A stretch of DNA of 23,833 bases from a virus: positions 1 to 23,833 of IMG/VR virus record IMGVR_UViG_3300047323_000322; one strand, written 5' to 3'. Below are positions 1 through 7,059 of the stretch, piece after piece. The first letter of the stretch is position 1, and the number at the start of each line of letters is the position of its first letter. The notes under the pieces are model-generated. The model was not told where the DNA came from and made no database searches. It saw only the letters and a program-made list of their open reading frames with translations. The position numbers were made by a program, and so were the translations under genes.

Positions 1-20
1 GGCCGCTAACGCGGCCCTTT
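1..20 (+). terminator. Possible terminator hairpin at window edge
   Basis: A 6-bp perfect stem (GGCCGC, loop taac, GCGGCC, 1-16) is followed by a short pyrimidine run. The gene it would terminate lies outside the window and the U-tract is weak, so it is only a candidate. Confidence 0.35.
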
Positions 21-36
21 CCTAACCAAATTTCAA

Positions 37-66
37 GCCTCAGCACTCGCTGGGGCTTTTTCGTTT
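37..66 (+). terminator. Rho-independent terminator upstream of lysis cassette
   Basis: The stem GCCTCAGC / GCTGGGGC (8 pairs, one G-T) has a 4-nt loop and is followed directly by a T-rich run from 57. It closes whatever transcript enters from the left, before the holin gene. In lambdoid phages a terminator ahead of the late genes is often overcome by antitermination; that role is inference here. Confidence 0.7.
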
Positions 67-149
67 TCGGCTCCCCACACCCATTGCCCCGAGCTGGGAG
101 TGCAGCGGACGCCGGATTTATCAATCTCCCCATGGGGGAGGCAACCCGG

Positions 150-473
150 ATGCCAAACATGCCTGACAAGCCAGACACATGGGCCAAGATCTGGCTGGCG
201 TTGAGCAATCCGCTCTGGCAGGGCGTGATCATGTCCATCACCGTATCGTTGCTTCGAGTCATGTACGACGCGAAGGAAACCAGTAAGCGCCGGATTGTGT
301 TCGAGGCGCTGATCTGCGGATCGCTGAGCTTGGTCGCGTCGAGCCTTATTGAGTGGATGGCCTGGCCTTCCAGTTTGTCGGTCGCTGCCGGTGGCACGAT
401 CGGCTTTCTTGGCGTGACAGCCATACGCGAACTGGTGACCCGATTCCTCGGTCGCAAGGCGGATGCCGCATGA
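150..473 (+). CDS. Lambda S-like phage holin
   Basis: Small inner-membrane protein that makes the lethal hole at the end of the phage cycle. The chosen ATG at 150 has a GGGGGAGG ribosome site at 134-141; a longer frame opens at 84 but has no good site. The product is 107 aa with three hydrophobic segments at about 23-39, 49-71 and 75-93, a short polar N-terminus and a basic C-terminal end (RFLGRK). Length, three-segment topology and the GTIGFLG(V) stretch before a charged tail fit the lambda S family (Phage_holin_3 type). Met1 and Met4 lie close together as in the dual-start lambda S, but no charged residue separates them. The stop overlaps the next ATG (ATGA), so it is coupled to the Rz gene. 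Confidence 0.85.
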   Translation: MPNMPDKPDTWAKIWLALSNPLWQGVIMSITVSLLRVMYDAKETSKRRIVFEALICGSLSLVASSLIEWMAWPSSLSVAAGGTIGFLGVTAIRELVTRFLGRKADAA

Positions 474-856
474 AGGCCTTCGCTGCTGCAATCATCATTG
501 CCCTGGTCGGCCTGCTCCTCATTGGGATCCAGCAGTCGCGCGTCATCGCCCTTCGCGGGGAGGTGGCATTCGAAGCCAGCGAGAAGAAGAAGGCGGTGGA
601 CGCCAACCTCGAAAGCCAAGCCACGATCACCACGCTGCGCGCCGAAGCCCAGCGCAACGCCGATTACCAGAAAGACCTGAACAAGCGGTTACAGGCCAGT
701 CAGGCCAAAGCCAAAAAGGCGGAGAAGAACTTTGAAGAACTCAAGCGCAACAGCAAGCCTGTTCGTGATTGGGCTGCTCAGCCTCTGCCTGACGGCCTGC
801 GCGGGAAAGCCGTCAGTGGTAACAAAGACAGCGGCAGTAAGGGTCGAACCCCCTGA
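470..856 (+). CDS. Rz: Rz-like i-spanin (LysB type)
   Basis: Inner-membrane spanin subunit that, with Rz1, fuses inner and outer membranes in the last step of lysis. I place the start at the ATG at 470, which overlaps the holin stop, rather than at the upstream in-frame ATG at 353 that lies inside the holin gene. The product is 128 aa: one N-terminal membrane helix (about residues 3-22), then a long charged helical region rich in Glu, Lys, Ala and Gln (about 30-95) suited to a periplasmic coiled coil, then a VRDWAAQPLPDGLRG-like end typical of LysB/Rz proteins of P2-like and Pseudomonas phages. The Rz1 gene begins inside its 3' half in another frame. Confidence 0.85.
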   Translation: MKAFAAAIIIALVGLLLIGIQQSRVIALRGEVAFEASEKKKAVDANLESQATITTLRAEAQRNADYQKDLNKRLQASQAKAKKAEKNFEELKRNSKPVRDWAAQPLPDGLRGKAVSGNKDSGSKGRTP

Positions 857-998
857 GCTGGTGCCATGTGAGCGGGTAGCCGATGAAGACCTCGCTGACA
901 ACGGCCAGCTGTGGGAGCTGAAGAACCAGGCCATCAACCTGCTCGACACCTGCGCAGACCAGGTGGACGCGCAGATCAAACGCAGTCAGAGCAAGTAG
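732..998 (+). CDS. Rz1: Rz1-like o-spanin lipoprotein
   Basis: Outer-membrane partner of Rz. It starts with TTG at 732, inside Rz in a different frame, 7 nt after GGAG at 721-724, and runs 142 nt past the Rz stop. The 88-aa product begins with a short polar stretch, a hydrophobic signal segment and a lipobox L20-T-A-C23, so the mature protein would be lipidated at Cys23. The mature part has a short proline-containing stretch (EPPELVP) and then an acidic helical tail. The embedded-and-overhanging arrangement is a known Rz/Rz1 architecture. The lipobox and position make the assignment strong even without sequence similarity. Confidence 0.85.
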   Translation: MKNSSATASLFVIGLLSLCLTACAGKPSVVTKTAAVRVEPPELVPCERVADEDLADNGQLWELKNQAINLLDTCADQVDAQIKRSQSK

Positions 999-1040
999 GT
1001 CGCGACACGTTTCGCGAGAGTGCAAATTGTGTCGCGACAC
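999..1040. repeat. Two copies of palindromic GTCGCGACAC
   Basis: GTCGCGACAC occurs at 999-1008 and again at 1031-1040, a 32-bp period. Each contains the perfect palindrome GTCGCGAC; the second is extended to TGTCGCGACA. They lie in the short gap between the Rz1 stop and the next ribosome site, so they could be operators. The binding protein is unknown. Confidence 0.6.
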
Positions 1041-1055
1041 TAAAAGGAGAGAGCC

Positions 1056-1331
1056 ATGAGTAACGGACATACCAACCCAACCTGCCGAGGCGACATGAAA
1101 CTCGGCACAGGCTGCGGGCACTGTGTGCGATGCGCAGTTTTCAAGCCGGCCGAGATTCACCATCTTGCGGACCAGCGCCCGCACCTGATGGTGGCAGCGA
1201 GTAATGGCGCTCATGTCATCCCGCGCGCGCTGGTCCAGTCAGTGATCGACGGTGAGCAGCCTTCCACCATCCTCACCGAGCCGGTAGTGCAGCGCATCAT
1301 TGAAGAATGGCTGCAGAAGGTAAGCGCATGA
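1056..1331 (+). CDS. Small cysteine-rich phage protein, function unknown
   Basis: 91-aa product with a strong ribosome site (AAAGGAGAG just upstream of ATG 1056). Four cysteines cluster near the N-terminus (C10, C20, C23, C26, pattern C-x9-C-x2-C-x2-C), suggesting a small zinc-binding knuckle; the rest is probably helical. I do not recognise a named family. It is translationally coupled to the next gene by an ATGA overlap, so the two probably act or are expressed together. Its place between the spanins and the packaging genes gives no firm clue to role. Confidence 0.7.
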   Translation: MSNGHTNPTCRGDMKLGTGCGHCVRCAVFKPAEIHHLADQRPHLMVAASNGAHVIPRALVQSVIDGEQPSTILTEPVVQRIIEEWLQKVSA

Positions 1332-1582
1332 CCGCCAAGCTCATCGACTTCAAACGCGAGGGATGGCGCGATGCTGCCAAGACGCTGCGCAAGATCGCAG
1401 ATGACCTCGATGCCGGTGTTCATCCGGAATGCACTGTAGGTGCTCTGACCCTCATGGGGCCGAAAGGCGAAGTGACGGTGTTCGGGCTCGGCCCCAAGTG
1501 CGACGATCTGCAGTGCTTGGGTGCCATGCGCTTGGGTGAGCAGAAGCTGATTGATGTTCTGCTCGATGGCGGGGAAGGGTAG
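1328..1582 (+). CDS. Conserved small phage protein, function unknown
   Basis: 84-aa product starting at the ATG at 1328 that overlaps the preceding stop (ATGA). A further in-frame ATG at 1307 lies inside the upstream gene and is less likely. The protein opens with an amphipathic helix (WRDAAKTLRKIADDLDAG) followed by an alternating hydrophobic segment that mentions 'VTVFGLG', a pattern I associate with short uncharacterised Pseudomonas phage proteins. No catalytic motif or membrane segment is visible. It is the last gene of the rightward transcript before a hairpin at 1585-1607 and a reverse-strand gene. Confidence 0.7.
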   Translation: MTAKLIDFKREGWRDAAKTLRKIADDLDAGVHPECTVGALTLMGPKGEVTVFGLGPKCDDLQCLGAMRLGEQKLIDVLLDGGEG

Positions 1583-1584
1583 GT

Positions 1585-1608
1585 AAGCCGCAGGATTAGT
1601 GCGGCTTT
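1585..1608. terminator. Hairpin terminator between convergent genes
   Basis: Perfect 8-bp stem AAGCCGCA / TGCGGCTT with 7-nt loop (1593-1599). It lies between the rightward gene ending at 1582 and the leftward gene ending at 1616, so it may stop both transcripts. The T-tract is short on both strands. Confidence 0.55.
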
Positions 1609-1615
1609 GGCTTAG

Positions 1616-2062
1616 TTACTTGTATGCGAAGGTAATCTTAGCGCTGACTAGAGCCTGTCCATTGATTGTTACCTTGCAGAATTTCACGGGGGTGGACTTT
1701 TCTCCGTCGGCCTCATCTGGCTCGCATTCAAGAAGGCCCGTTTTGTCACCGAATGGCAGTTGTTCGCCCTTTGTGGCTTTGCTGAGGTCTATTCGGAACG
1801 GTTGACGGTAATTCGCCCCTGCGAGAACTTGTGGCTCGCCATCGCTCAGGAAGCCCGAGCGCGGAGTGGCGCACAGAGTGCCTACAACCCGTTTGCCATC
1901 AATAATGTTGGCATCTGTGTAGCAAACAATTTTTCCAGCCTCGGTGACGAGATTAGACGGACCCAAGTTGGTCCAGGTCTCTTCTGGAATAGCGACGCAT
2001 CCGAAAAGAGTTGTGGCAGCAAGCAGGCAGGCTGCAGCGGGGCGAACATGAGCAAAAAACAT
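1616..2062 (-). CDS. Reverse-strand lipoprotein, likely moron
   Basis: 148-aa protein encoded against the late genes. The start is the ATG at 2062, with TAAGGA about 11 nt upstream on the minus strand; a longer frame to 2110 lacks support. The N-terminus is a classic lipoprotein signal (MFFAHVRP, hydrophobic Ala/Leu core, then LFGC), so the mature protein would be lipidated at Cys22 and sit in the cell envelope. The mature region contains several more cysteines (possible disulfides) and no recognised domain. Its own strand, flanking hairpin and a candidate promoter suggest expression from the prophage. Superinfection exclusion or another envelope change is a reasonable guess based on known phage lipoproteins, but nothing in the sequence proves it. 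Confidence 0.8.
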   Translation of the reverse strand: MFFAHVRPAAACLLAATTLFGCVAIPEETWTNLGPSNLVTEAGKIVCYTDANIIDGKRVVGTLCATPRSGFLSDGEPQVLAGANYRQPFRIDLSKATKGEQLPFGDKTGLLECEPDEADGEKSTPVKFCKVTINGQALVSAKITFAYK

Positions 2063-2097
2063 GCGGATAAGTGTCCTTACGAATAAAAAGGCGCACA

Positions 2098-2126
2098 CAA
2101 ATACAGGCAATTAGCCACTATTTCAA
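2098..2126 (-). promoter_or_regulatory. Candidate promoter for reverse-strand lipoprotein
   Basis: On the minus strand TTGAAA (2126-2121, 5/6 to the -35 consensus) is followed after 17 nt by TATTTG (2103-2098, only 3/6 to -10). Position upstream of the lipoprotein start is right, but the -10 is poor. Confidence 0.3.
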
Positions 2127-2140
2127 GCTCAGGGTGATCC

Positions 2141-2764
2141 ATGGATAGGCCATACCCTCCCTTGTCGCTTATCGAATTATCAGAGCAATCGGACTTTGGT
2201 ATTCGCCTGACCCCGGCTCCCGAGGTGTGGGAGTGGCTGCAGTCCCAGATCCTTGCTGACACCGGCAGCATTCACAATGAAGATCACGTCCATCTGATCG
2301 ACGCGAACATTCGTGTGATGTGGGCATCTGCTGCCTTCACGAAGAAGGGGCGTACGGTGGTGGGACAGGCCGAACAGGTGGCGTTCCGCGCTGGTGGCTG
2401 GCAGAAGGCCCGGATGGAACAGCAGATGCGCGATTGGTTCGGCGATGTGCCGGCCTACATCATCACTCTGGCTGCCGACTACTGCGCCGACTGCTCCGAC
2501 GCTGATTTCTGCGCCCTCATCGAACATGAGCTCTATCACATCGCCCAAGCGACCGATAAGTACGGTCAGCCAGCATTCACCCAGGAAGGACTGCCCAAGC
2601 TTGAGATGCGCGGACACGACGTTGAAGAGTTCGTCGGTGTGGTGCGTCGGTATGGGGCAAGCGCTCAAGTGCAAGAGCTGGTGGACGCTGCAAACAATCC
2701 TGCTGAGGTGGGGAAATTGAACATATCGAGGGCCTGCGGAACCTGTCTGCTCAAGTCGGCCTGA
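2141..2764 (+). CDS. Putative phage metallopeptidase
   Basis: 207-aa protein containing H129-E-L-Y-H133, the HExxH zinc-protease signature, preceded by a hydrophobic-acidic helix (FCALIEHE). A downstream H159 in RGHDVEEF is a plausible third zinc ligand. This matches the 'putative phage metallopeptidase' family found next to terminase genes in many phages. Cysteines at 115, 118 and 124 and a C-terminal CGTC pair (199, 202) may bind another metal or form disulfides. It has no signal peptide, so it is probably cytoplasmic. Its substrate is unknown; location just before the small terminase suggests a role around packaging or takeover. The start at 2141 follows AGGGTGAT. Confidence 0.75.
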   Translation: MDRPYPPLSLIELSEQSDFGIRLTPAPEVWEWLQSQILADTGSIHNEDHVHLIDANIRVMWASAAFTKKGRTVVGQAEQVAFRAGGWQKARMEQQMRDWFGDVPAYIITLAADYCADCSDADFCALIEHELYHIAQATDKYGQPAFTQEGLPKLEMRGHDVEEFVGVVRRYGASAQVQELVDAANNPAEVGKLNISRACGTCLLKSA

Positions 2765-2796
2765 TCCTTGACAGGACCTTGACGGAATAAACCCAT

Positions 2797-3258
2797 ATGG
2801 CAGCCCTGAAAGATGAGGTGAAGCGCTTCGTTGTGCAGGCGTTGGCCTGCTTTGATACGCCGACTCAGGTAGTGCAGGCGGTCAAGGAAACATTCGGCGT
2901 CGAGGTGTCTCGCCAGCAGTGCGAGCAGTACGACCCAACGAAACACGCTGGCCGTGACCTTGGCGTGAAGTGGAAAGCGGTGTTTGAAGATACCCGCAAG
3001 CGCTTCCGCGAGGAGACGGCCGAAATCCCGATCGCGAACCGAGCGTTCCGCCTTCGCGCCATGAACCGGTTTGTCGAGCGGGCCGAGACGATGAAGAACA
3101 TCGGCCTGGCCATGCAGATCCTCGAGCAGGCCGCCAAGGAAGTCGGCGACGTCTACGTCAATCGCAACCGGAAGGACGATCCAGACGATGAGCCGGCAAT
3201 CCCGACGCGCATCCAGGTTGACGTAGTGGACGCGAGGAAGCCGAATGCCGAGCCTTAA
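2797..3258 (+). CDS. terS: Terminase small subunit (DUF2280 type)
   Basis: 153-aa protein that would recognise phage DNA and recruit the large terminase to start packaging. The N-terminal half (about 5-50) looks like a helix-turn-helix region (TPTQVVQAVKETFGVEVSRQQ), followed by a basic helix (RKRFREE) and a central helical oligomerisation segment. The overall pattern is that of DUF2280 proteins. The 3' end overlaps terL by 14 nt, the usual TerS-TerL linkage. The ribosome site before ATG 2797 is weak, so translation may be modest. Confidence 0.85.
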   Translation: MAALKDEVKRFVVQALACFDTPTQVVQAVKETFGVEVSRQQCEQYDPTKHAGRDLGVKWKAVFEDTRKRFREETAEIPIANRAFRLRAMNRFVERAETMKNIGLAMQILEQAAKEVGDVYVNRNRKDDPDDEPAIPTRIQVDVVDARKPNAEP

Positions 3259-4546
3259 CGTTCCGCAGTCGCAGTTCCTTCTGTTGCCCCACAAGTTTCG
3301 CGCTTTCGTTGCAGGCTTCGGCTCCGGGAAGACCTGGGTCGGATGCTCGGCGCTCAGCAAGCACTTCATGGAGTGGCCCGGCGTCAACGCTGGTTACTTC
3401 GCACCGACCTACCCGCAGATCCGCGACATCTTCTATCCCACGATGGAGGAGGTTGCCTACGACTGGGGGCTGAAGACCAAGATCAACCAGGCGAACCATG
3501 AGGTTCACATTTACAGCGGCCGGCAGTATCGCGGCACTGTGATTTGCCGGTCGATGGAGAAGCCGCAAACAATCGTAGGCTTCAAGATCGGTCATGCCCT
3601 GGTGGATGAGCTGGACGTGCTGACGTCGATCAAGGCTCAGCAAGCCTGGCGCAAGATCATTGCCCGGATGCGTTACAACCTGCCCGGGCTGAAAAACGGC
3701 GTGGACGTGACCACGACGCCGGAAGGTTTCAAGTTCGTCTTCCTCCAGTTCGTGAAGCAGTTGCGTGACAAGCCGGCGCTGAAGGAAATGTATGGGCTGA
3801 TCCAGGCCAGCACCTTCGACAACGAGTTGAACCTGCCTGATGACTACATCGCCTCGCTGATGGAGTCGTACCCCGAGCAACTGATCCGCGCGTACCTAAA
3901 TGGCCAGTTCGTCAACCTGACATCCGGATCGATCTACCACGCTTACGACCGCAAGTTGAACCAGTGCTTCGACACGGTCCAGCCCGGCGAGCCGCTGTTC
4001 ATCGGCATGGACTTCAACGTTGGCAAGATGGCGGCGATCACCCACGTCAAACGTGACCAGGGCCTGCCGCGCGCCGTGGACGAGTTGATGGATGGCTACG
4101 ACACGCCGGACATGATTCGTCGCATCAAAGAGCGGTACTGGGAGCACACCGGCAACGACTACAAGAGGACCTGCGAGATCCGGATCTACCCGGACGCCTC
4201 CGGCGATTCGCGTAAGTCCGTTAATGCCAGCCTCACCGATATCGCCATGCTCAAGCAGGCAGGCTTCACGGTCATCGCGCCGGCGGCCAACCCTCCGGTG
4301 AAGGACCGAATCAACGCCATGAACGCCATGTTCTGCAACGCGCAGGGCGAGCGCCGCTACCTGGTCAACCCGTTTACGTGTCCGACTTACGCCGACGGCC
4401 TTGAACAGCAGATCTGGGCACCCAACGGCGAGCCGGACAAGAGCCAAGGAAACGACCACGCCAACGACGGCGGCGGTTACTTCATTCACCGCGAGTACCC
4501 GATTATTAAACCGGTCACCGCTATCAAAATGGGATACGCCCGATGA
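3245..4546 (+). CDS. terL: Terminase large subunit
   Basis: 433-aa packaging motor: an N-terminal ATPase that pumps DNA and a C-terminal RNase H-like nuclease that cuts it. Visible ATPase features are the Walker A-like AGFGSGKT (23-30), Walker B with catalytic glutamate ALVDE (118-122), and the coupling motif TTTPEG (156-161). The nuclease shows acidic positions D256 (GMDFN), D317 (YPDASG) and D404/D408 (DHANDGG), the usual three-acid arrangement. Length fits the family. It starts at ATG 3245 with GAGGA at 3234-3238 and ends in an ATGA overlap with the portal gene. Confidence 0.97.
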   Translation: MPSLNVPQSQFLLLPHKFRAFVAGFGSGKTWVGCSALSKHFMEWPGVNAGYFAPTYPQIRDIFYPTMEEVAYDWGLKTKINQANHEVHIYSGRQYRGTVICRSMEKPQTIVGFKIGHALVDELDVLTSIKAQQAWRKIIARMRYNLPGLKNGVDVTTTPEGFKFVFLQFVKQLRDKPALKEMYGLIQASTFDNELNLPDDYIASLMESYPEQLIRAYLNGQFVNLTSGSIYHAYDRKLNQCFDTVQPGEPLFIGMDFNVGKMAAITHVKRDQGLPRAVDELMDGYDTPDMIRRIKERYWEHTGNDYKRTCEIRIYPDASGDSRKSVNASLTDIAMLKQAGFTVIAPAANPPVKDRINAMNAMFCNAQGERRYLVNPFTCPTYADGLEQQIWAPNGEPDKSQGNDHANDGGGYFIHREYPIIKPVTAIKMGYAR

Positions 4547-5961
4547 GCAACGACGTCTCCTTCAAGCGGGCGGACTACATCGAAGTGCTGGATCGCTGGG
4601 CAACCGTGCGCGATGTTTGCGCCGGTCAGCACAGGGTTGTTGACCGACTGCCGTACATCAACGCTCACGACAAGTCGCCAGAGAACGTAGATCGAAACAA
4701 GGCTTATCGCGAACGGGCGGTGTTCAAGAACGCCACCGGTCACACGCGCAATGGTTTGCTCGGCTTGGCGTTTCACAAAGACCCGACGCTGACGGTCGCC
4801 AAGAAGATGGAGTACCTGCAGGACAACGCTAACTGCTCCGGGGTGAGCATTTACCAGCACTCGCAAGGCACGCTCGAAAAGGTGCTTGAGGCTGGGCGGC
4901 ATGGTCTGTACGTCGACTATCACCAAGATGCCGGCGCCGGTGGGCACTCGGTGATCCTCTCGTACTGCGCCGAAGACATAATCAACTGGCGCACGGGCAT
5001 GGTGAACGGTCACAGCGTGCTGACCCTTGTGGTGCTGCGCGAGTCGCCGGAGATCGAAGACGGCTTCGGCTTTAAGGTGGTAGAGCAATACCGGGAATTG
5101 GCGCTCGAGGATGATGGCTTTGCCTGCCGTGTTTGGCGCCGGTCCGGGCCGAAAGGTGGCGGGCCGCTGGCCGTTGTTCAGGAGTTCAAACCCACCGGCG
5201 CCGCCGGCCGCCTGAAGGAGATCCCGTTCACCTTCGTCGGCGCGCAGAACAACGATCCGAGCATTGACGAGTCGCCGCTCTACGACATCGCCATGATCAA
5301 CCTGGGCCATTACCGGAACAGCGCCGACTACGAAGATAGCGTCTTCTGGTGTGGCCAGGCTCAGCCATGGATTTCCGGTCTGGACGAACAGTGGCGCGAC
5401 TGGATGGAGAAGAACGGCGTTTACGTCGGCTCCCGTGCCCCGATGATGCTGCCGGCCGGTGGCCAGTTCGGGTACGCCCAGCCATTGCCGAACACGCTGG
5501 TGAAGGAGGCCATGGCCGACAAGAACCAGATGATGATCGAGCTCGGCGCCCGGATGGTCGTGGCTTCTCTCTCGTCCAAGACGGCGACCGAGGCCCGTGG
5601 TGATCAGTCTGCATCGACGTCAGTGCTCGCGGGCTGCGTGGCCAACGTCAGCGAGGCTTACACCCGGGCGATCATGTGGTGCTGCACCTACATGGGCGTC
5701 GACGACGCGAAGGTTGCCTATCAGATCAACCAGGAATTCGTGGAGCTGACGGCAGATCCGCAAATGATCACCGCGCTGGTCGGCCTCTGGCAGAACGGTG
5801 GATTCGCCAAAGCGGATCTCCGGGCCTATCTGCGCAAACTGGGCCTGATCGCGCCGGAGCGCACTGACAAGCAGATCGATGGCGAACTTGCAGAGCAGGG
5901 CGACGGCTTGGGCCTGGACGATGAGGACAAAGTAGATGGCGGCAAACCAAGCAATCCTTGA
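4543..5961 (+). CDS. Portal protein (DUF4055 family)
   Basis: 472-aa protein expected to form the dodecameric DNA entry ring at one capsid vertex and dock the terminase. Start at ATG 4543 overlaps the terL stop. The N-terminal pattern (YIEVLDRWATVRDVCAG..., then RAVFKNATGHTRNGLLGL) and the middle segment with IPFTFVGAQNN and INLGHYRNSADYEDS are characteristic of DUF4055 proteins, which sit at the portal position in many Pseudomonas and enterobacterial phages. The C-terminus is acidic and ends inside the overlapping head gene. Portal function is by family and position; no catalytic motif is expected. Confidence 0.9.
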   Translation: MSNDVSFKRADYIEVLDRWATVRDVCAGQHRVVDRLPYINAHDKSPENVDRNKAYRERAVFKNATGHTRNGLLGLAFHKDPTLTVAKKMEYLQDNANCSGVSIYQHSQGTLEKVLEAGRHGLYVDYHQDAGAGGHSVILSYCAEDIINWRTGMVNGHSVLTLVVLRESPEIEDGFGFKVVEQYRELALEDDGFACRVWRRSGPKGGGPLAVVQEFKPTGAAGRLKEIPFTFVGAQNNDPSIDESPLYDIAMINLGHYRNSADYEDSVFWCGQAQPWISGLDEQWRDWMEKNGVYVGSRAPMMLPAGGQFGYAQPLPNTLVKEAMADKNQMMIELGARMVVASLSSKTATEARGDQSASTSVLAGCVANVSEAYTRAIMWCCTYMGVDDAKVAYQINQEFVELTADPQMITALVGLWQNGGFAKADLRAYLRKLGLIAPERTDKQIDGELAEQGDGLGLDDEDKVDGGKPSNP

Positions 5962-7027
5962 CGCCACGATCCGGCACGCGGTTTTCCTTGAGAAGCTGAA
6001 GGCAGGTGAGGCCGGCAAGTTCGCGCCCTTCCTGAAGGAGATCGATCGCTCAATTCGAGATCGGCTCACTCAGTCAGATCTGACTGAATACAACGTGAAG
6101 CGGCTGGAGGCTCTGCTGAAAGAGGTCGACAGCTTGCTGCTAGGCATATTCGACCGCTACAGCGCGCAACTGAACCTCGACCTGATCGACATCGCCAACT
6201 ACGAGGCTGAGTTTGAAGCGTCGAGCCTGGCCCGGTCGGCACCGGTTGGTGTCTCGCTGGATGTGGTCGCGCCGACGGCAGCGGCTATCCGCACCGCGGT
6301 GCTGACCAATCCCCTCAGTGTGCGCGGCACCGGCGGCGGTAAGCTGCTGAAGTCGTTCATCAAGGGCTGGACCAGTGCCGAGCGCGAGCGCGTCACCGGC
6401 ACCATCCGGCAGGGCTTCTTCGAAGGGCAAACGAACTTCCAGATCATTCGCAACATTCGCGGTACAAAGTCTGCCGGCTACAAGGACGGCATTCTCGCCA
6501 CCACTAACCGCAATGCCAGCACGGTGGTGCACACTGCGATTCAGCATGTGTCGTCTCAGGCGCGCATGGAGGTGGCCAAGGCCAACACGGACATCGTGTC
6601 TGAAGTCGAGATGGTCGCCACGCTGGACAGCAAGACCAGCCAGCAGTGTCGGTCGATGGATAAGCGACGGTTTCCGGTCGATTCTGGGCCGCGGCCGCCG
6701 TTTCACCCGAACTGTCGCACCACATTCACTCTGCTGACAAAGCTCAGCGAGATGTTCGCGAAGGGCGCAACACGCGCCTCGGTGGGTGCTGATGGCGGAC
6801 AGCAGGTCAGTGCTGACCTCGATTACTACCACTGGCTTCAGCAGCAGCCCGCATCGTTCCAGGACGTGGCAATCGGTCCCGTGCGGGCCAAGTTGTTCCG
6901 TGAGGGCGGGTTGACGGTGGAGCGCTTCGCCGAACTGCAGCTTGATCGCAACTTCGCCCCGTTGACTCTGGTGCAGATGCGCGCTCTAGAACCGTTATCA
7001 TTTGAAAGGGCTGGTCTGCTAATCTGA
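5936..7027 (+). CDS. MuF/SPP1 gp7-like head morphogenesis protein
   Basis: 363-aa minor head protein, probably bound to the portal and injected or retained inside the procapsid. It overlaps the portal gene by 26 nt and starts at ATG 5936 after GAGGA at 5923-5927. The N-terminal 100 residues are helical; the C-terminal half holds the family signature at about 238-261: Cys, then MDKRRFPVD, then GPRPPFHPNCR, ending in a TTF stretch. This Cys-His-Cys pattern is the mark of the Phage_Mu_F family. About 100 residues follow the signature. Confidence 0.92.
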   Translation: MAANQAILDATIRHAVFLEKLKAGEAGKFAPFLKEIDRSIRDRLTQSDLTEYNVKRLEALLKEVDSLLLGIFDRYSAQLNLDLIDIANYEAEFEASSLARSAPVGVSLDVVAPTAAAIRTAVLTNPLSVRGTGGGKLLKSFIKGWTSAERERVTGTIRQGFFEGQTNFQIIRNIRGTKSAGYKDGILATTNRNASTVVHTAIQHVSSQARMEVAKANTDIVSEVEMVATLDSKTSQQCRSMDKRRFPVDSGPRPPFHPNCRTTFTLLTKLSEMFAKGATRASVGADGGQQVSADLDYYHWLQQQPASFQDVAIGPVRAKLFREGGLTVERFAELQLDRNFAPLTLVQMRALEPLSFERAGLLI

Positions 7028-7059
7028 TTGTTTTAGCGCTATATCAAGGAAGGTGTCGG

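Noticed and set aside
4486-5310. 274-aa reverse frame over portal gene
   Set aside because: Antisense shadow of the coupled terL-portal genes, without start signal.
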